Shown in pieces: positions 38,043-48,767 of a stretch of DNA of 64,000 bases. Source of the stretch: Pochonia chlamydosporia 170 (taxonomy: Eukaryota; Ascomycota; Sordariomycetes; Hypocreales; Clavicipitaceae); NCBI RefSeq assembly GCF_001653235.2, contig NC_035790.1, positions 6,510,001-6,574,000 on the forward strand, written 5' to 3'. Position 1 is the first letter of the stretch, and each line of letters starts with the position of its first letter. The translations under genes were made by a program, and so were the position numbers. The notes beneath the pieces are model-generated. The model had not been told where the DNA came from. It saw nothing but the letters and a program-made list of their open reading frames with translations, and searched no databases.

Positions 38043-38927
38043 CTTGGTGAAGCTTTTTGAGTGTTTCGTGGATGAGCGCTTTACGATTTAATGATTCTCG
38101 GGTTATGATGGTTACGTATAATAGGTTTTGGCGATGCAGTTTAAAGGTTAATCCTAGTTGATGGCTTCTATGGTTGAGGGTGGTTACGGAGATGGAGGTT
38201 TGTAGTATTGCTTGATGTGGCAAGTTGGTTGATGGAGGTGGTGATGCTCCATCAAGGTTGCTCAGCTGGTTCAACCGATAATTAATTCAAGATATCAAGT
38301 CTAGTCGTTCAAAGCATCCTGAATGAGGCATCACATTGAACCTACCTCTTTGTTGGAGGACATCTCCACCACACCAACTTTGAGTGACCTCATGGCTTCA
38401 ATGTTCAACCTCCAGGGGCATTTCCCATTTCACCAAGCTGATCTCCACATCGGCGGCGCCACACCGCCAGAACAGACGGCTTCTCTAGCCGATTTTAGAC
38501 GCGAAATTATGAGGTCGCGACGCGTCGGTTCGTCTGGTGACCGACCATTTTGGAGCCCCCGCCGTAATTTCACAGTCTCTCGGCAAGGTCTGTCCCTTTG
38601 GCCGGCGAAAAGGACCCTGAGGGGATTTTCAGTGACCAGAGTGGGCGGGTCTAACAAAAATTACATGGACAGCAGGCAAAAAGAACAAGCGAGACAAGAG
38701 AAAGGAGAGGGCTCAAGGGGGTTCATGCGTAGGTGAATCTAGAAGCAAACCGTGCTGCAGCCGCCTGTGCATGCAGATGCAAGTCGCACAGCATGTCAAC
38801 GGTCAGAGAGAAGTCACAAATGACGAGGAAGTGCTTGTCGTCATTGGTTACGGGAATGTGTTTCGTTGAATAGTATTGCAAATATTGGACGGGGATGCAG
38901 ATTGATTATGTGCCGTTGGCTGCGAAC

Positions 38928-38929
<2 letters not shown>

Positions 38930-38959
<30 letters not shown>
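38930..38959 (+). repeat. Homopolymer of 30 G
   Basis: An unbroken run of G on the plus strand followed by CACGGG. It is non-coding. The exact length in a genome assembly is uncertain, because such runs are prone to sequencing slippage. Confidence 0.9.
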
Positions 38960-38962
<3 letters not shown>

Positions 38963-39352
38963 GGGCTAATTACAGGGTCTGTGATGAGTCCGTTGGAAAT
39001 GAATGGTGCTCCGGTGGGAAGGGAAAGGAAGAGAAAGAAGAAAATAAGGAGAAATGGATGCATACTGACATAGGTACGGAGTACCTCGAGCTTGGTTGGA
39101 AGAATTAATGTTGATGTTGGGGATGGACAGGATAGGATGGTGAGAGTCGCGAAGCTCAAACATATCGATGTCGACAATGACTGCATGACATTTCTTCATG
39201 ACATTTCATGCAACAAGTCTCACGGAAACTGTACTCCGTAGACTGGACCCCAGTTCCTTGGATACTTGGGGCCCTTTTTTCAATTGCTCCTCATCCCGTT
39301 TAAGGTGGTGTTTGACACGAGCCAATTCCAATTCCAGTCTTGTCTGGTTCCT

Positions 39353-39384
39353 CCTGTTCCTGTTCCTGTTCCTGTTCCTGTCCT
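39353..39384 (+). repeat. CCTGTT hexamer repeat
   Basis: About five imperfect copies of CCTGTT/TTCCTG in tandem, upstream of the coiled-coil protein gene. Confidence 0.8.
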
Positions 39385-39441
39385 GTCTTGTGTGGTCTGG
39401 TGTCCTCTGGTTCCATTCTCGGCGCCCGCCACCCCTGGAAC

Positions 39442-39461
39442 CAAATTGGATCAAATTGGAT
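39442..39461 (+). repeat. Tandem decamer CAAATTGGAT x2
   Basis: Two perfect adjacent copies (39442-39451 and 39452-39461) in the presumed promoter/leader of the coiled-coil gene. CCAAT-like on the complementary strand (ATCCAATTTG). Confidence 0.8.
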
Positions 39462-39801
39462 TGACTTCCATTCATCAATTTCTCCAACTCCCGGACTTTG
39501 ACCTCGACTCTCCCTTTGCATCACCACACCTTCTCCCCCCAATCTATTCCGACTTTGTCTGTCGTCATCAGTTTGGGTGCTTGCTTTGGTCATTTTTGTG
39601 TATTTCGCAATCACCGAGACCCTCTTTTTGTGTTTGCGAGTGCTGCCTTGTTACGTTTGTTTTTCTTGTCGTTGTCCCTTCTTGAGTTGGCGTCTTCAGG
39701 AGAGCTGGAGCTGCTTGACTTCCTTGCGACATCCGACGTTTGTAAGACATTGAGTACAACGGCCGAACCGTGCAACGTGTGACGTTTGACCACGCAAAGA
39801 G

Positions 39802-40002
39802 GTGAGCATTTATAATTCTACCAGTACAGGGCAAATACCCAACCTGTTTTCTATTCCGTGGCTGCTGGCGAGGCAAATACTCTCACTTGACGTGGTTGAC
39901 TTGTCCACCGCCGATCTACTTGTACTGGGATCAGCTGAGCCAGGGGCTAGCACACGAGTATCACCGCATTTTGTGCTAACGTGGCGATTTCTATTTCCGC
40001 AG
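39802..40002 (+). other. Probable 5'-UTR intron of the coiled-coil protein gene
   Basis: GTGAGC donor at 39802, GCTAAC branch site near 39975 and pyrimidine-rich TTTCCGCAG acceptor ending at 40002, 41 bp before the ATG. Inferred from splice signals only. Confidence 0.55.
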
Positions 40003-40043
40003 CCCCTTCGAAGTCCATCCCATAGCCTAATTGAACATCGAAA

Positions 40044-43000
40044 ATGGCCGACAAGGAGAACATCGACGTCGCTCCGAGCTCCGACGCGGCTCCCTCCTCC
40101 AAGGAGTCGACCCCCATGTCGCCAGAGACACCATCCAAGGCCAGCGCGGCTTCGACCTCACCGGCTGCTAAGCGCACCAGCGCGCCTACCGCCTCGGCCA
40201 CTGCGCGACGAACTGCTGCGACTGGAACTACGGCTTCATCGCGAACTGCGGCTGGCGCAACTGCAGCTGCTCGCACTGGTGGGCTGAGCAAACCTCCCAC
40301 TCGCCCTCCTACCTCGACCACCACTGCGGCGCGACGGCCCACCACCTCAACGTCGACGACCTCGAGCCACCGTAGTCGACCCAGCGTGAGTGCCAGTGAG
40401 GATGAGAGAAAGTCTACCTTGACCTCTACTGCTGCCAGGAGGACCAGCACCCTGGTGTCTAGCCCTGGCAGAACAGCTGAGAAGAAGACTACGGCCGGGG
40501 CAACTGGTGCCGCTGGGACGGTTCGCAAACCTACTACGACTACTACAGGCGCAAGAGCTCCTACACTGAGCTCAAGGACATCGACTTCTGGAACGACAGC
40601 TTCGGCCAAACCATCTACGACGGCAACTCGCGCTGGTGCCACGGCCACGGCTGCCTCTAAACGCCTTTCTACTTCTGGTGCTACGGGACGTGTCTCAGCT
40701 ACCGCCAGTCGACCTGCCACTGCCAAATCTGACGCTTCTGCTAGTGCTAAGGAGATTGAGGAGCTAAAGGCTAAGCTTGTCGAGGGAGATTCTGAGATTG
40801 AATCCCTCAAATCTCAGATTCAAGCTTCGGAAACTACCATTTCTGACCTCCGCGAACAACTGGCCAACACCCCTACAGCACCGGCAGCTACTGTTGCTGA
40901 TACTGATGCCGATGCCCAGCCAGTGCAGGATAGCAATGCCGAAGAGGCTCTTGCGAACTTGAAGTCTGAACACGAGGCTGCTCTTGCAGGCTTGGAGAGC
41001 CGGCTCTCCGAAGTCACTCAAAAGCTGGAAGCAGCCGAGGCTGAGCTTGAACAGCACAAGACTAACCTTGCTACGGCCGAAGGCTCCAAGGCGGCGACCG
41101 AATCGGAAATTGAAGCCCTGCGGAGGTCTCTCGAAACTGTTCAGCTGGAGAATGACGAAAAGGTCAAGGCTAGTGAAGCGGCTCTGCAGCAAGCCTTGGA
41201 CGACCACGCCAGCAAGGTTGCTGCCCTTGAAACCTCTTTGAGTGAGCAGCACAAGACCGCCATCGACGAGCTTGAAGCCAATCACAAGGGGCAGCTTGAG
41301 AGAGGCCAGACTGATGCCTCGGCGCACGAAGCCGCCATTACAGATCTCAAGGCCAGCCACGAATCAATTGTTGCCGAGCTGCAAACCAAGGTTGACGAGT
41401 TGACTGCTTCTCACGCCGCGTTGGAGTCCGCCAACAATGAAAAGTCCCGATCGGACCAGCAGGCACACAACAGCAAGATTGCGGCTCTCGAAGGCGAGAT
41501 TGCAGAGCTCAAGGCACTCAGCGACGTCTCTGGCAAGTCTGCAGAGAGTGCCACTACCCAACTGACTGGGCTCCAGAGCAGCCTGGCGGAAAAGGAAAAG
41601 GAGCTCTCCGCTGTCAAAGAGGACATGTCTTCTTTGCTGATCAAGGTCACGGAGGCGCAGACTTCTTTGGCCGACAAGGATGGAGAGATCTCGAAGCTCA
41701 AGACCATGCACGATGAGCGCATGAAGAACCTTTCCCAAGACTATGAAAACGAGATTGAGAGCCTCCGTGGCGATGCCTTCTTCAAGCGCAAGTTTGAGGA
41801 GCTCGAAGGTCAGCACAATGAACTCAAGTCGTCTTCCGAAGACTCTGCCAAGGCTCACTCCGAGGCTCTTGCTGCTGCCAAGGCCGAGCACGCTGCTGCT
41901 GTTGAAGCCCTGGAGGCCAAGGAACAGGAGCACCAAAAGAATCTTGATGCTCTGCGTGCGAGCCATGCTGAGGAGCTCGAGACGGCCAAGCTTGGCGCCT
42001 CTGCCGACAAGGATGCCCACATTGGTCAGATTGACTCTCTCAAGGCCCAGCACGCTGAAGAACTCAGCATTCTCAAGAAGGAGAGCGAGGCCTCGCTCGC
42101 CAAGGAGCTTGAGGCACTTGCCTCCTCTCATGGCGGTGTCATTGATGCCCTGAAGCAGGAACACGCTGATGAACGCCAAAAGACGCAATCCGCTCATGAA
42201 GAGGCCCTCACCGCGGCCAAGAGCGCGGGTAATGACGCACACGTCAGTGAACTGGCAGCCATTAGCGCTGAGCTTGAGGCTGCCAAGGAGCAGCTTGAGC
42301 AGGCCCAGGCTGATAGCGAGCTGGCTGTCGAATCTGCCAAGAATGAGCTCGAGGAGAAGCACATTGGCGAAATCGAGAAGCTCATCACCATGAACACCGA
42401 GGCCATGGATAAGATGAAGTCCGATGGCATCCAAGCTAGAAAAGATCTGGAAGAGCTCACTGCCGCACACGCCAAGTCCATTGAGGACACAATTGCCGAG
42501 TACCGAAGCACGTCGACTAACTTGGAAGAGAAGCTGGCTGAGCAGAAAGCCGCCAATGATGAGCTGGATAATGCGCTCAAGGCTGCCCAGGAAGCCCTTG
42601 CCAAGGCCCAGAGCGAGGTCGAGGAGATGGGTCAGCAGCTGGCTCAGGAGAAGATGGACCGTATGACGGCCCTTGCCGAGCTGGATGCTGCCAAGAGTGC
42701 CAAACCCGACACATCAGAGGCGGATGCTCTTCGAAAAGAGCTTGCCGCACTAAAGAAGACGCACGAGGATGCGCACGCCGGGGTTGAGAAATCCCTCAAG
42801 GGTAAGGAAGACGAGTTGGAAGAACACAAGGCTCAGCTTGCCGGTGCCCAAGATTCTCTGGCCAATCTGAAGAACGACCTTGAGCTCGCCCAAAAGGAGC
42901 TTGAGGCTCACAAGTCGGAGGCGGATGCCAAGCACAAGACTGCTCAAGCGGACTACAAGGACCTCAATGATAGCATGACCAGCCTGGTCGAGGAAGCCAA

Positions 43001-43620
43001 TAACAAGGTTAAGGAATTGGAGGCTTCATTGGAGGCAGCGACGAGAAGAGCGGAGGAGACGGAAAAGAAGATTGAAGAGATGGAGGCTCAGCTCAAAGTA
43101 AAGGATGCAGAGATTGCCGAGGCCAAGGTATGATGAGTGCTATCTACGAAGTGTCTACGATGTATGGTTCGGCAAATGTGCTAACGAAGAGACAGGCAAA
43201 TGCTGGCAAGTCCAAGGGTCTATCGAGCAGTAGATTCGCCGGCGCAGAAGGTGGCAGCGACGGAGCTGCTGCAAACGAGAATGCGGCTGAAGGTGAGGAT
43301 GATAGCAACGATTACGACGATGATGAGGACCACTCTTCAGCGGCATTGGCTTCGGTGCGCAAGCCCCTTTGTTGATGTGGCCGTACCTTTGCACGGTTTC
43401 CTTCAGTTCTGAATCACGTTTGGGTAGATGATGTGGCTAACTTGTGTGTGAATGTAGCTGAGTAAAGCGCGATTGATGGCGAAGCAGATTGATGCCCTCG
43501 ACAGAGAAATGAGGGATCGTAATTTGCAGTGAGTAATCGATTGATGACGGTGAGCGACGCGTATGCTAACGAGGTTACAGGCTGCTCAACTCGATAACGA
43601 ATTCGCATCAGTCAACGTAA
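40044..43620 (+). CDS. Large coiled-coil protein, unknown function
   Basis: Exons 40044-43127, 43196-43354, 43458-43528 and 43581-43620 encode 1117 residues. The first about 235 residues are Ala/Ser/Thr/Arg-rich, low in complexity and basic (MADKENIDVAPSSDAAPSSK...). A TSTSGTT-type region would be a likely phosphorylation and cytoskeleton-binding tail. From about 240 to 1025 the sequence is an almost unbroken heptad-type coiled coil rich in Glu, Lys, Ala and Leu (for example EIEELKAKLVEGDSEIESLK). A Gly/Ala and Asp-rich acidic stretch follows, then a short helix (KARLMAKQIDALDREMRDRN) encoded by the small 3' exons. Such a layout fits a scaffold at the cytoskeleton, spindle pole, septum or Golgi, but none is proven. 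Ala-rich heptads resemble intermediate-filament-like and LEA-like proteins in simple searches, so family assignments from weak hits should be doubted. Confidence 0.88.
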
Positions 43621-44996
43621 ATAAGAGACGGAGCTTCACTTGAAGAGACAGAGTCGGTAGATGATATGGAGAAGCTTCTGGGATGAAATTTACTTGAGGC
43701 GAGAGGCTATAGGAGTTTTAATACCCACCCCCTTTCCCTTTGTTTGCCCTGCAATGTATTACCTGAGGATCATGTTGAGTATGAAACTGAATTCTTGGTG
43801 ATGATGAAGAGCAGCGGGAAACATGCACGAGCACTTGGTGTTGCTTGTGGTTTTATTTTTCCATTTTCACTCTCACTTTTCCTTTGGCTTTACTATAATA
43901 TGATGATGTATGAGGCATTGTTGTATTAGTGTATAGGTAGAGGAATGACGATACCCCTCGAACAAACAGGACAATGACGAGACGTGAATGAGATGTGCGA
44001 TGTGAGATGTGCCAAGATGCTAAAAGGGGAATGATTTGTCGATCAGTTGCTAAAGCAAGCTTATTCCAAAGGGTTGCGTGGTTAAACGGAGGGATTGATG
44101 GAGCCGCATGAGATGGATGGGTGGAGGGGATGGAGATGGTGATGGAACACCAACGTCAGGTTATGAGGGCATCAAAGCTGCTGGAAGCGTGCATTGATTG
44201 ACTATTTTGATTCTGACCTTGAGTGAAATTGATTGCGCGTTCTACACGGATTAATTCGGATAGGACACGGGAGCAAGTGTTTGGTGTCTCTGTCCACGTT
44301 GGCATTGCCGGAAGACTCGGTAGTTTCTCCCAACGGCTCAATTCATCGCCCTGGGACTCATCCAGGGTCGGGCTTTGAAAAGCGCCGTGCGCCGACAATC
44401 CTGCCAGTACGGAGTACGGAGTAGAGGCATTCGCTGATGACCGATTTGCTCACTCAGCCTTTGCTGGTGCGTAGTAATCGCCAAGCGTCGATGGCAAAAA
44501 GCATTCGATCACTTGGCAGGGCTGAGAAGCGACTGGCCCAGACCACGCCATGGCTGTCAACTCGAGTTTCTTGGTAATTCTGCTGAATGAATACGCGGGG
44601 CCTGGAATAGCAAACACATGCACCTGGTACCCTGTCTGCAGATTGATCCTGGCTTTTTTTGCGTTTTGGTGCCAACAAAGGACAGGGTTCAGCGGGTGCA
44701 TGACGTCTATTGTATCGAATTTTGACGGCGTCGACGGCGCTCCCGATCAGGTCAAGATTGAGTCTAGTCCAGTCAAGTCTCACGATTAACAACTTTTCCG
44801 TTTCAACGATTACCGTTATTCGCCCCCTTCGTTTTCTCTCTTCGTTTTGAAAACTCTCTTTTACAATTCCATCAATTGATGGTTATTTCGTTCCTACCTC
44901 ACCATTCACGTACCCGTTGAAGACATGCGCATATAACCACCCGCAACTATCGCCACCTCGTCATCGACAAGGACATAACACAACGACAACTCCAAC
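43621..44996. other. 1.4-kb intergenic region
   Basis: The 3' flank of the coiled-coil gene comes first, then the promoter of the membrane protein gene. Overlapping double copy of the motif TACGGAGTACGGAGTA at 44408-44423. C/T-rich sequence from 44780 to 44900 is probably the core promoter. No gene seen. Confidence 0.4.
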
Positions 44997-46378
44997 ATGC
45001 CCGAAGTTCGACGAGGCAGTCGAAGCCAAAGCCTCGACTGGGCATCTCGACCTCTCGACACAATTCCATCAACCAGCAGCAACCCCCCCAAAGACGCAAC
45101 CCAAAATACAACCTCCCCTCCCGCCGCCGCTGGCTCCGACTCCCATCCCACGACTTCAAACCAACACATCACCATCTCACCACCAACCCTCCCACAATCA
45201 ACATCCCAAAGCGTCCCCAACTCACCGATATCCTCCCCCGTGCACGTCCACGACCCCCCTCGCCGCAGTCTCTCCTACGCCCTCCGCCCATCCGCCCCCG
45301 CGTACTACGACTCCCGCGCCGCCACCCGCAAAGAGTACGCTCGTCGCGGCCGAACCCTCCAGGAATACTACGACGCGAACCCCCATCTCCTCCCGCAGCT
45401 CCCATTCACATGGCACCACGGCCGCCGGCGCTGGCGCCTCTTCATCTTCGCCTTCCTCGTCTTCGTGGATGCGTCGGCCGTCCCCATCGCCCTGTACTAT
45501 GGATTAAATTACGCGGGTCATGTGGAAGGCTGGATCATCTTTGCCGTCGTGACGACCATCTGGGGCGGGCCGACGTACCTGGAGTTTGGCATCCGGACTT
45601 TAAGACTGATCAAGAAGGAGAGGTTTTATCGGCCGCTCGGCACAGACTCCCGCTGGTGCTTTGACATGTTGACCTGGACGTCTGTCATTACTATTACGGC
45701 TGTGACGGCGCTGTTTGTCGTGGGCAGTGCGCCGCATATTGTGTGGTTGAGGGTGCTGTGTATGCCGGCGCCGGCGATTTTGTATTGCTTGGGCGGTGTT
45801 ATGGCCTTGATTACGGTTTGGAATGTCATGGGGTGGAAGGCGCCGTTTCGGATAAGTTCTACGGCAAAGGGGGAGCCGGTGAGTACACACTCTTTTCGTT
45901 CCATTTCAAGCTCAAGGGTTTATGTGAGGTTTAATCCTAACGTCGCTTGGTGTAGGTTCTCCCAGCAGTGTACTACTTCATCGAAGACGTTATTGCCGTC
46001 AATGCCAAGGCCGGCCGACCGTTCCGAGAGGCCCTGGCGGCGAGATACCAAGCCTCCCCCCGGTTCCAGCGCATGCTCTTCATCCAATCTATTTTCTGGA
46101 GTATCCCCGCCCTCGTGATTGCCGTTGCACTGACCGTAGTGGCTGTGCTTCCCGAGGTGCCTGCCACGGCCGCCTACGGCGTATGCTGGGCCGTGCCGTT
46201 TCTTTGGTGCGCGCTGTGGGGGGCAATCACAGTCTGGTGGTGTAAGCGGGATATGGTACGCGAGAGAATAGAATGGGAGGAGAGCTATGGCGAGGTGGAA
46301 AAGCAGGGGCCGCAGAGAACAGAGTCGGATTCAGGGTCTGGCGTTGTTGTGGGCAGGCAGGCAGAAGCAACTGTTTGA
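44997..46378 (+). CDS. Fungal multispan integral membrane protein, unknown function
   Basis: Exons 44997-45878 and 45956-46378 encode 434 residues; the intron is phase 0 (GTGAGT...TGTAG). The first about 140 residues are a soluble Ser/Pro/Thr-rich cytosolic-type tail. Six or seven hydrophobic segments follow: around 142-163 (LFIFAFLVFVDASAVPIALYY), the GWIIFAVVTTIWGG region, SVITITAVTALFVVGS, VLCMPAPAILYCLGG with MALITVWNVMG, then IFWSIPALVIAVALTVVAVLP and VPFLWCALWGAITVWW. A charged tail with Glu and Lys ends the protein. The family is not recognised by name. No signal peptide is visible. Start at the first ATG; the long frame in the +1 register (from 44917) is a Pro/Thr-rich shadow. Confidence 0.85.
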
Positions 46379-46550
46379 TGGCTGGGGGGAAGTAGGGAGG
46401 TCTTTTTTTTTGTCTTGTCGTGATTGAGCGCATGATACCATGAGTTAAGATGTCATTCGTGGCGGGTTTTTAGATTTCGAATTACCCGCGAGAATGGGTG
46501 AATATATCATTTCTATTCAATCAAGTCAAGTAAACTATTTCTATATGGTC

Positions 46551-47780
46551 TCATCCTTCCTCCTCACTGCTGCACATAGAGTACACATTCAACCAAGGAC
46601 ATTGCCCAATTTGATTGTGCACCCTGTCCTTTTCTAGATCCATTTGGTCTTGCTCTCCAGCCTCTGGGGCAGAAATCAATCCCATCCTGACCAGCCTAGG
46701 CTTATCCCAAATCATAAAGCCAAGGCCACGGAAATCGTATTTCAAATATCTAACGAACGTGGGACAAATCCATTCCGGCGACATCACCATATGCGAATAG
46801 TAATATCCGTGAGGCGGAGCGTTGATCCGAAACTCAGGGTTATGCGGCCCCTTGTTGCAGTCGGGTCTGTGGGCTGCTTCCGGCCATGAGAATGGCCGGT
46901 TGACGATGCATTTTTCCAAAGTGAAGTTGGCCTTAAACATTTCGTAAGGACTGGTCCAAGAGTTATCGTCGGTACCAGGGTCAAAACTGGAAACGAACTT
47001 GCTCTGCAAAGCAAAGTGGATTCCATAGAGTGCTATTTCCCGTGGCACGCTTTGATAGTACCACGAAAGCCAGAGATAGTACTCATCATCCTCCAAGAGG
47101 TAATTCCAGCCCAGGCGACCCTCATACAGAGCTCTTCGAATTTGACAGCATTGCTCAATTTGCCATAGGGCCCTGCTTGCTCTTTGCGTTTCCGTCCACG
47201 ACGGTGGCCCATAATCCTTGGGCTGGTACATGATTTCAGGATGGAGCTCCGTCTTCTCCGTCTTTACCTCTCTTGTTGCGCATTCGGTGCGATAGTGGCC
47301 GATGCAGGCATCCGCAAGAATAGACATCTTCTTAATTAGCAAAAGGAGCTCCATTGGCTTGTAGGCATGAGGGTTTGTGCCGCTCATGCCATGGTCCAGA
47401 GGTAACCCTGGCTCGATTCTAGCTTCCATCTCGAGTTTGATTTCCTGTATAACATGCTCCATAGGCTCACCCTCCAGAACGCCAGGTTTTCTATCCGCCG
47501 GGTATAAGTAATCGTGCCAATAATCAGGCGCAGACTTTGTTGGAGCAGTCTCTTTGTCGCATCTCCTCAAGTGAGCGGTATACTGTATAAGTGAACGGAC
47601 TTCGAGAGGCACTGTATTCTGAAGCACAGTCTCAAGGATAGACATGGCATTCAAATTAAATACTCTTCTCGCTACGGGAGATGCCTGGATCATGTGGTGG
47701 AGAGAAGCAAAATCCGGGGAGGATTCGAGAATGCTTGTCCACAGCTCAGTGGGAAAGGTTTCCGGGGAAGTGTGGTGCAT
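46551..47780 (-). CDS. F-box-like fungal protein
   Basis: A single exon of 409 codons. The N-terminus FPTELWTSILESSPDFASLHHMIQASPVARRVF follows the F-box-like pattern LP-x-E-[LI]-x-x-I-L found in many fungal proteins that hook substrates to SCF ubiquitin ligases through Skp1. The remaining sequence is helix-rich with many Trp/Tyr (WLSWYYQSVPREIALYGIHF, YYSHMVMSPEWICPTFVRYL) and has no named domain. It resembles the expanded fungal F-box-like families with variable C-termini. A substrate-adaptor role is inferred. No signal peptide or transmembrane segment is seen. Confidence 0.75.
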   Translation of the reverse strand: MHHTSPETFPTELWTSILESSPDFASLHHMIQASPVARRVFNLNAMSILETVLQNTVPLEVRSLIQYTAHLRRCDKETAPTKSAPDYWHDYLYPADRKPGVLEGEPMEHVIQEIKLEMEARIEPGLPLDHGMSGTNPHAYKPMELLLLIKKMSILADACIGHYRTECATREVKTEKTELHPEIMYQPKDYGPPSWTETQRASRALWQIEQCCQIRRALYEGRLGWNYLLEDDEYYLWLSWYYQSVPREIALYGIHFALQSKFVSSFDPGTDDNSWTSPYEMFKANFTLEKCIVNRPFSWPEAAHRPDCNKGPHNPEFRINAPPHGYYYSHMVMSPEWICPTFVRYLKYDFRGLGFMIWDKPRLVRMGLISAPEAGEQDQMDLEKDRVHNQIGQCPWLNVYSMCSSEEEG

Positions 47781-48767
47781 TTTGTCGGTGATCGTGTACT
47801 CAAATGCTTATAGCTGTCGTAGGTCGTGTTTCAAGAGTTGACAATCAGGTGCTAGGGAATGGTGAAGAGTTTATGTTTTTCAGGGGAAATCTGGGCTTAA
47901 CTACGTTTTTATTTATGAGCAAGGCAGTGAATACGGGTTACTCACTGAGGCTGAGTGTAAGAGTGCATACCTGTTCATGTTTGGGCGATTTTCGACTGTT
48001 CAGAAACCTGACATGAAATCACCTGTGAACACTGTCACGTAACCGGCCAAGTTTGGGAGCTTCCTTTGAACTCCGTTCAAACAAATGTCGACATAAGCTC
48101 ATTGGCACAGCACCCAAAGCATGAGTTCATGACCACCAGGCTGCGTAATCACACGTAGGCGGTTTCTTGCTGCGTAAGGTTCCCCGTACTCTTGAACACG
48201 CCGGCTGCAATACCGACATCCTCGCAAGTGACAAAAGTGGCAAATAAGTGATTGGACCTTGGTAGGGACTTCTCGTTAAAGTACCGATTCGAGGATAGCC
48301 AAACCAAACTGGTCAAAGGCATGGCTAGCGTGAGGAAATACTAGGATAAAATTGTGAAAAGATGGGAGACTTGGTGCGAAGTTCAGAGCCCGCATCATGG
48401 TCTCCGTTGTGACTGTGTCGAGTGAAGGTATCTCCGTCTCCTGGCGCTGTCACCGGATAAGCAAGCATTAGTGACTGGCCTGAAGATTGAGTGAGGATGA
48501 AGAAAGACGTGGGAAGAAAGAGTTGGTGTCTTGAAGCTGCTTTGGAGAGGACTAGTAGTCTTTTGATCAACTTAAGCAAGGAAAAAGATTGGCAGCTGGC
48601 TGATATTGTCTCGCAGTTGGCAACAGCAACTGTTCCATTTGCGTCCTAATGTCCTGACCCCAAGACTGCCCAGACCCAAGGCTTACAATTTTTGGCAGTT
48701 ATTGCAATAACGCATGCAACTGCAAAAAGGAAACAAGAATAAATACGAGGAAATATATTCTCGTCCT
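47781..48767. other. Upstream region of the F-box-like gene and 3' flank of the amidase gene
   Basis: Both neighbouring genes are on the minus strand, so the right part is the amidase 3' flank and the left part the F-box promoter. Only short frames occur. Confidence 0.35.

Larger units (their letters stand above)
38043..40043. other. 2-kb repeat-rich intergenic region with the leader of the coiled-coil gene
   Basis: It contains a G30 run (38930-38959), two TACGGAGTA-type motifs (39075-39083 plus, 39232-39240 inverted), a CCTGTT hexamer repeat (about 39353-39384) and a tandem decamer. C/T-rich sequence up to about 39780 looks like promoter and leader. A possible 137-codon frame at 38323-38736 (plus) has no domain and is not called. 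Confidence 0.45.

Noticed and set aside
38323..38736. 137-codon plus-strand ORF
   Set aside because: ATG-led but no domain, no splice or promoter support; Arg/Ser-rich and likely chance.
41364..42470. 368-codon minus-strand frame Leu/Gly/Ser-rich
   Set aside because: Antisense to the coiled-coil exon; Glu/Lys/Ala codons give Leu/Phe/Ser on the other strand.
44917..45507. 196-codon Pro/Thr-rich plus-strand frame
   Set aside because: Shifted frame over the disordered N-terminus of the multispan membrane protein.
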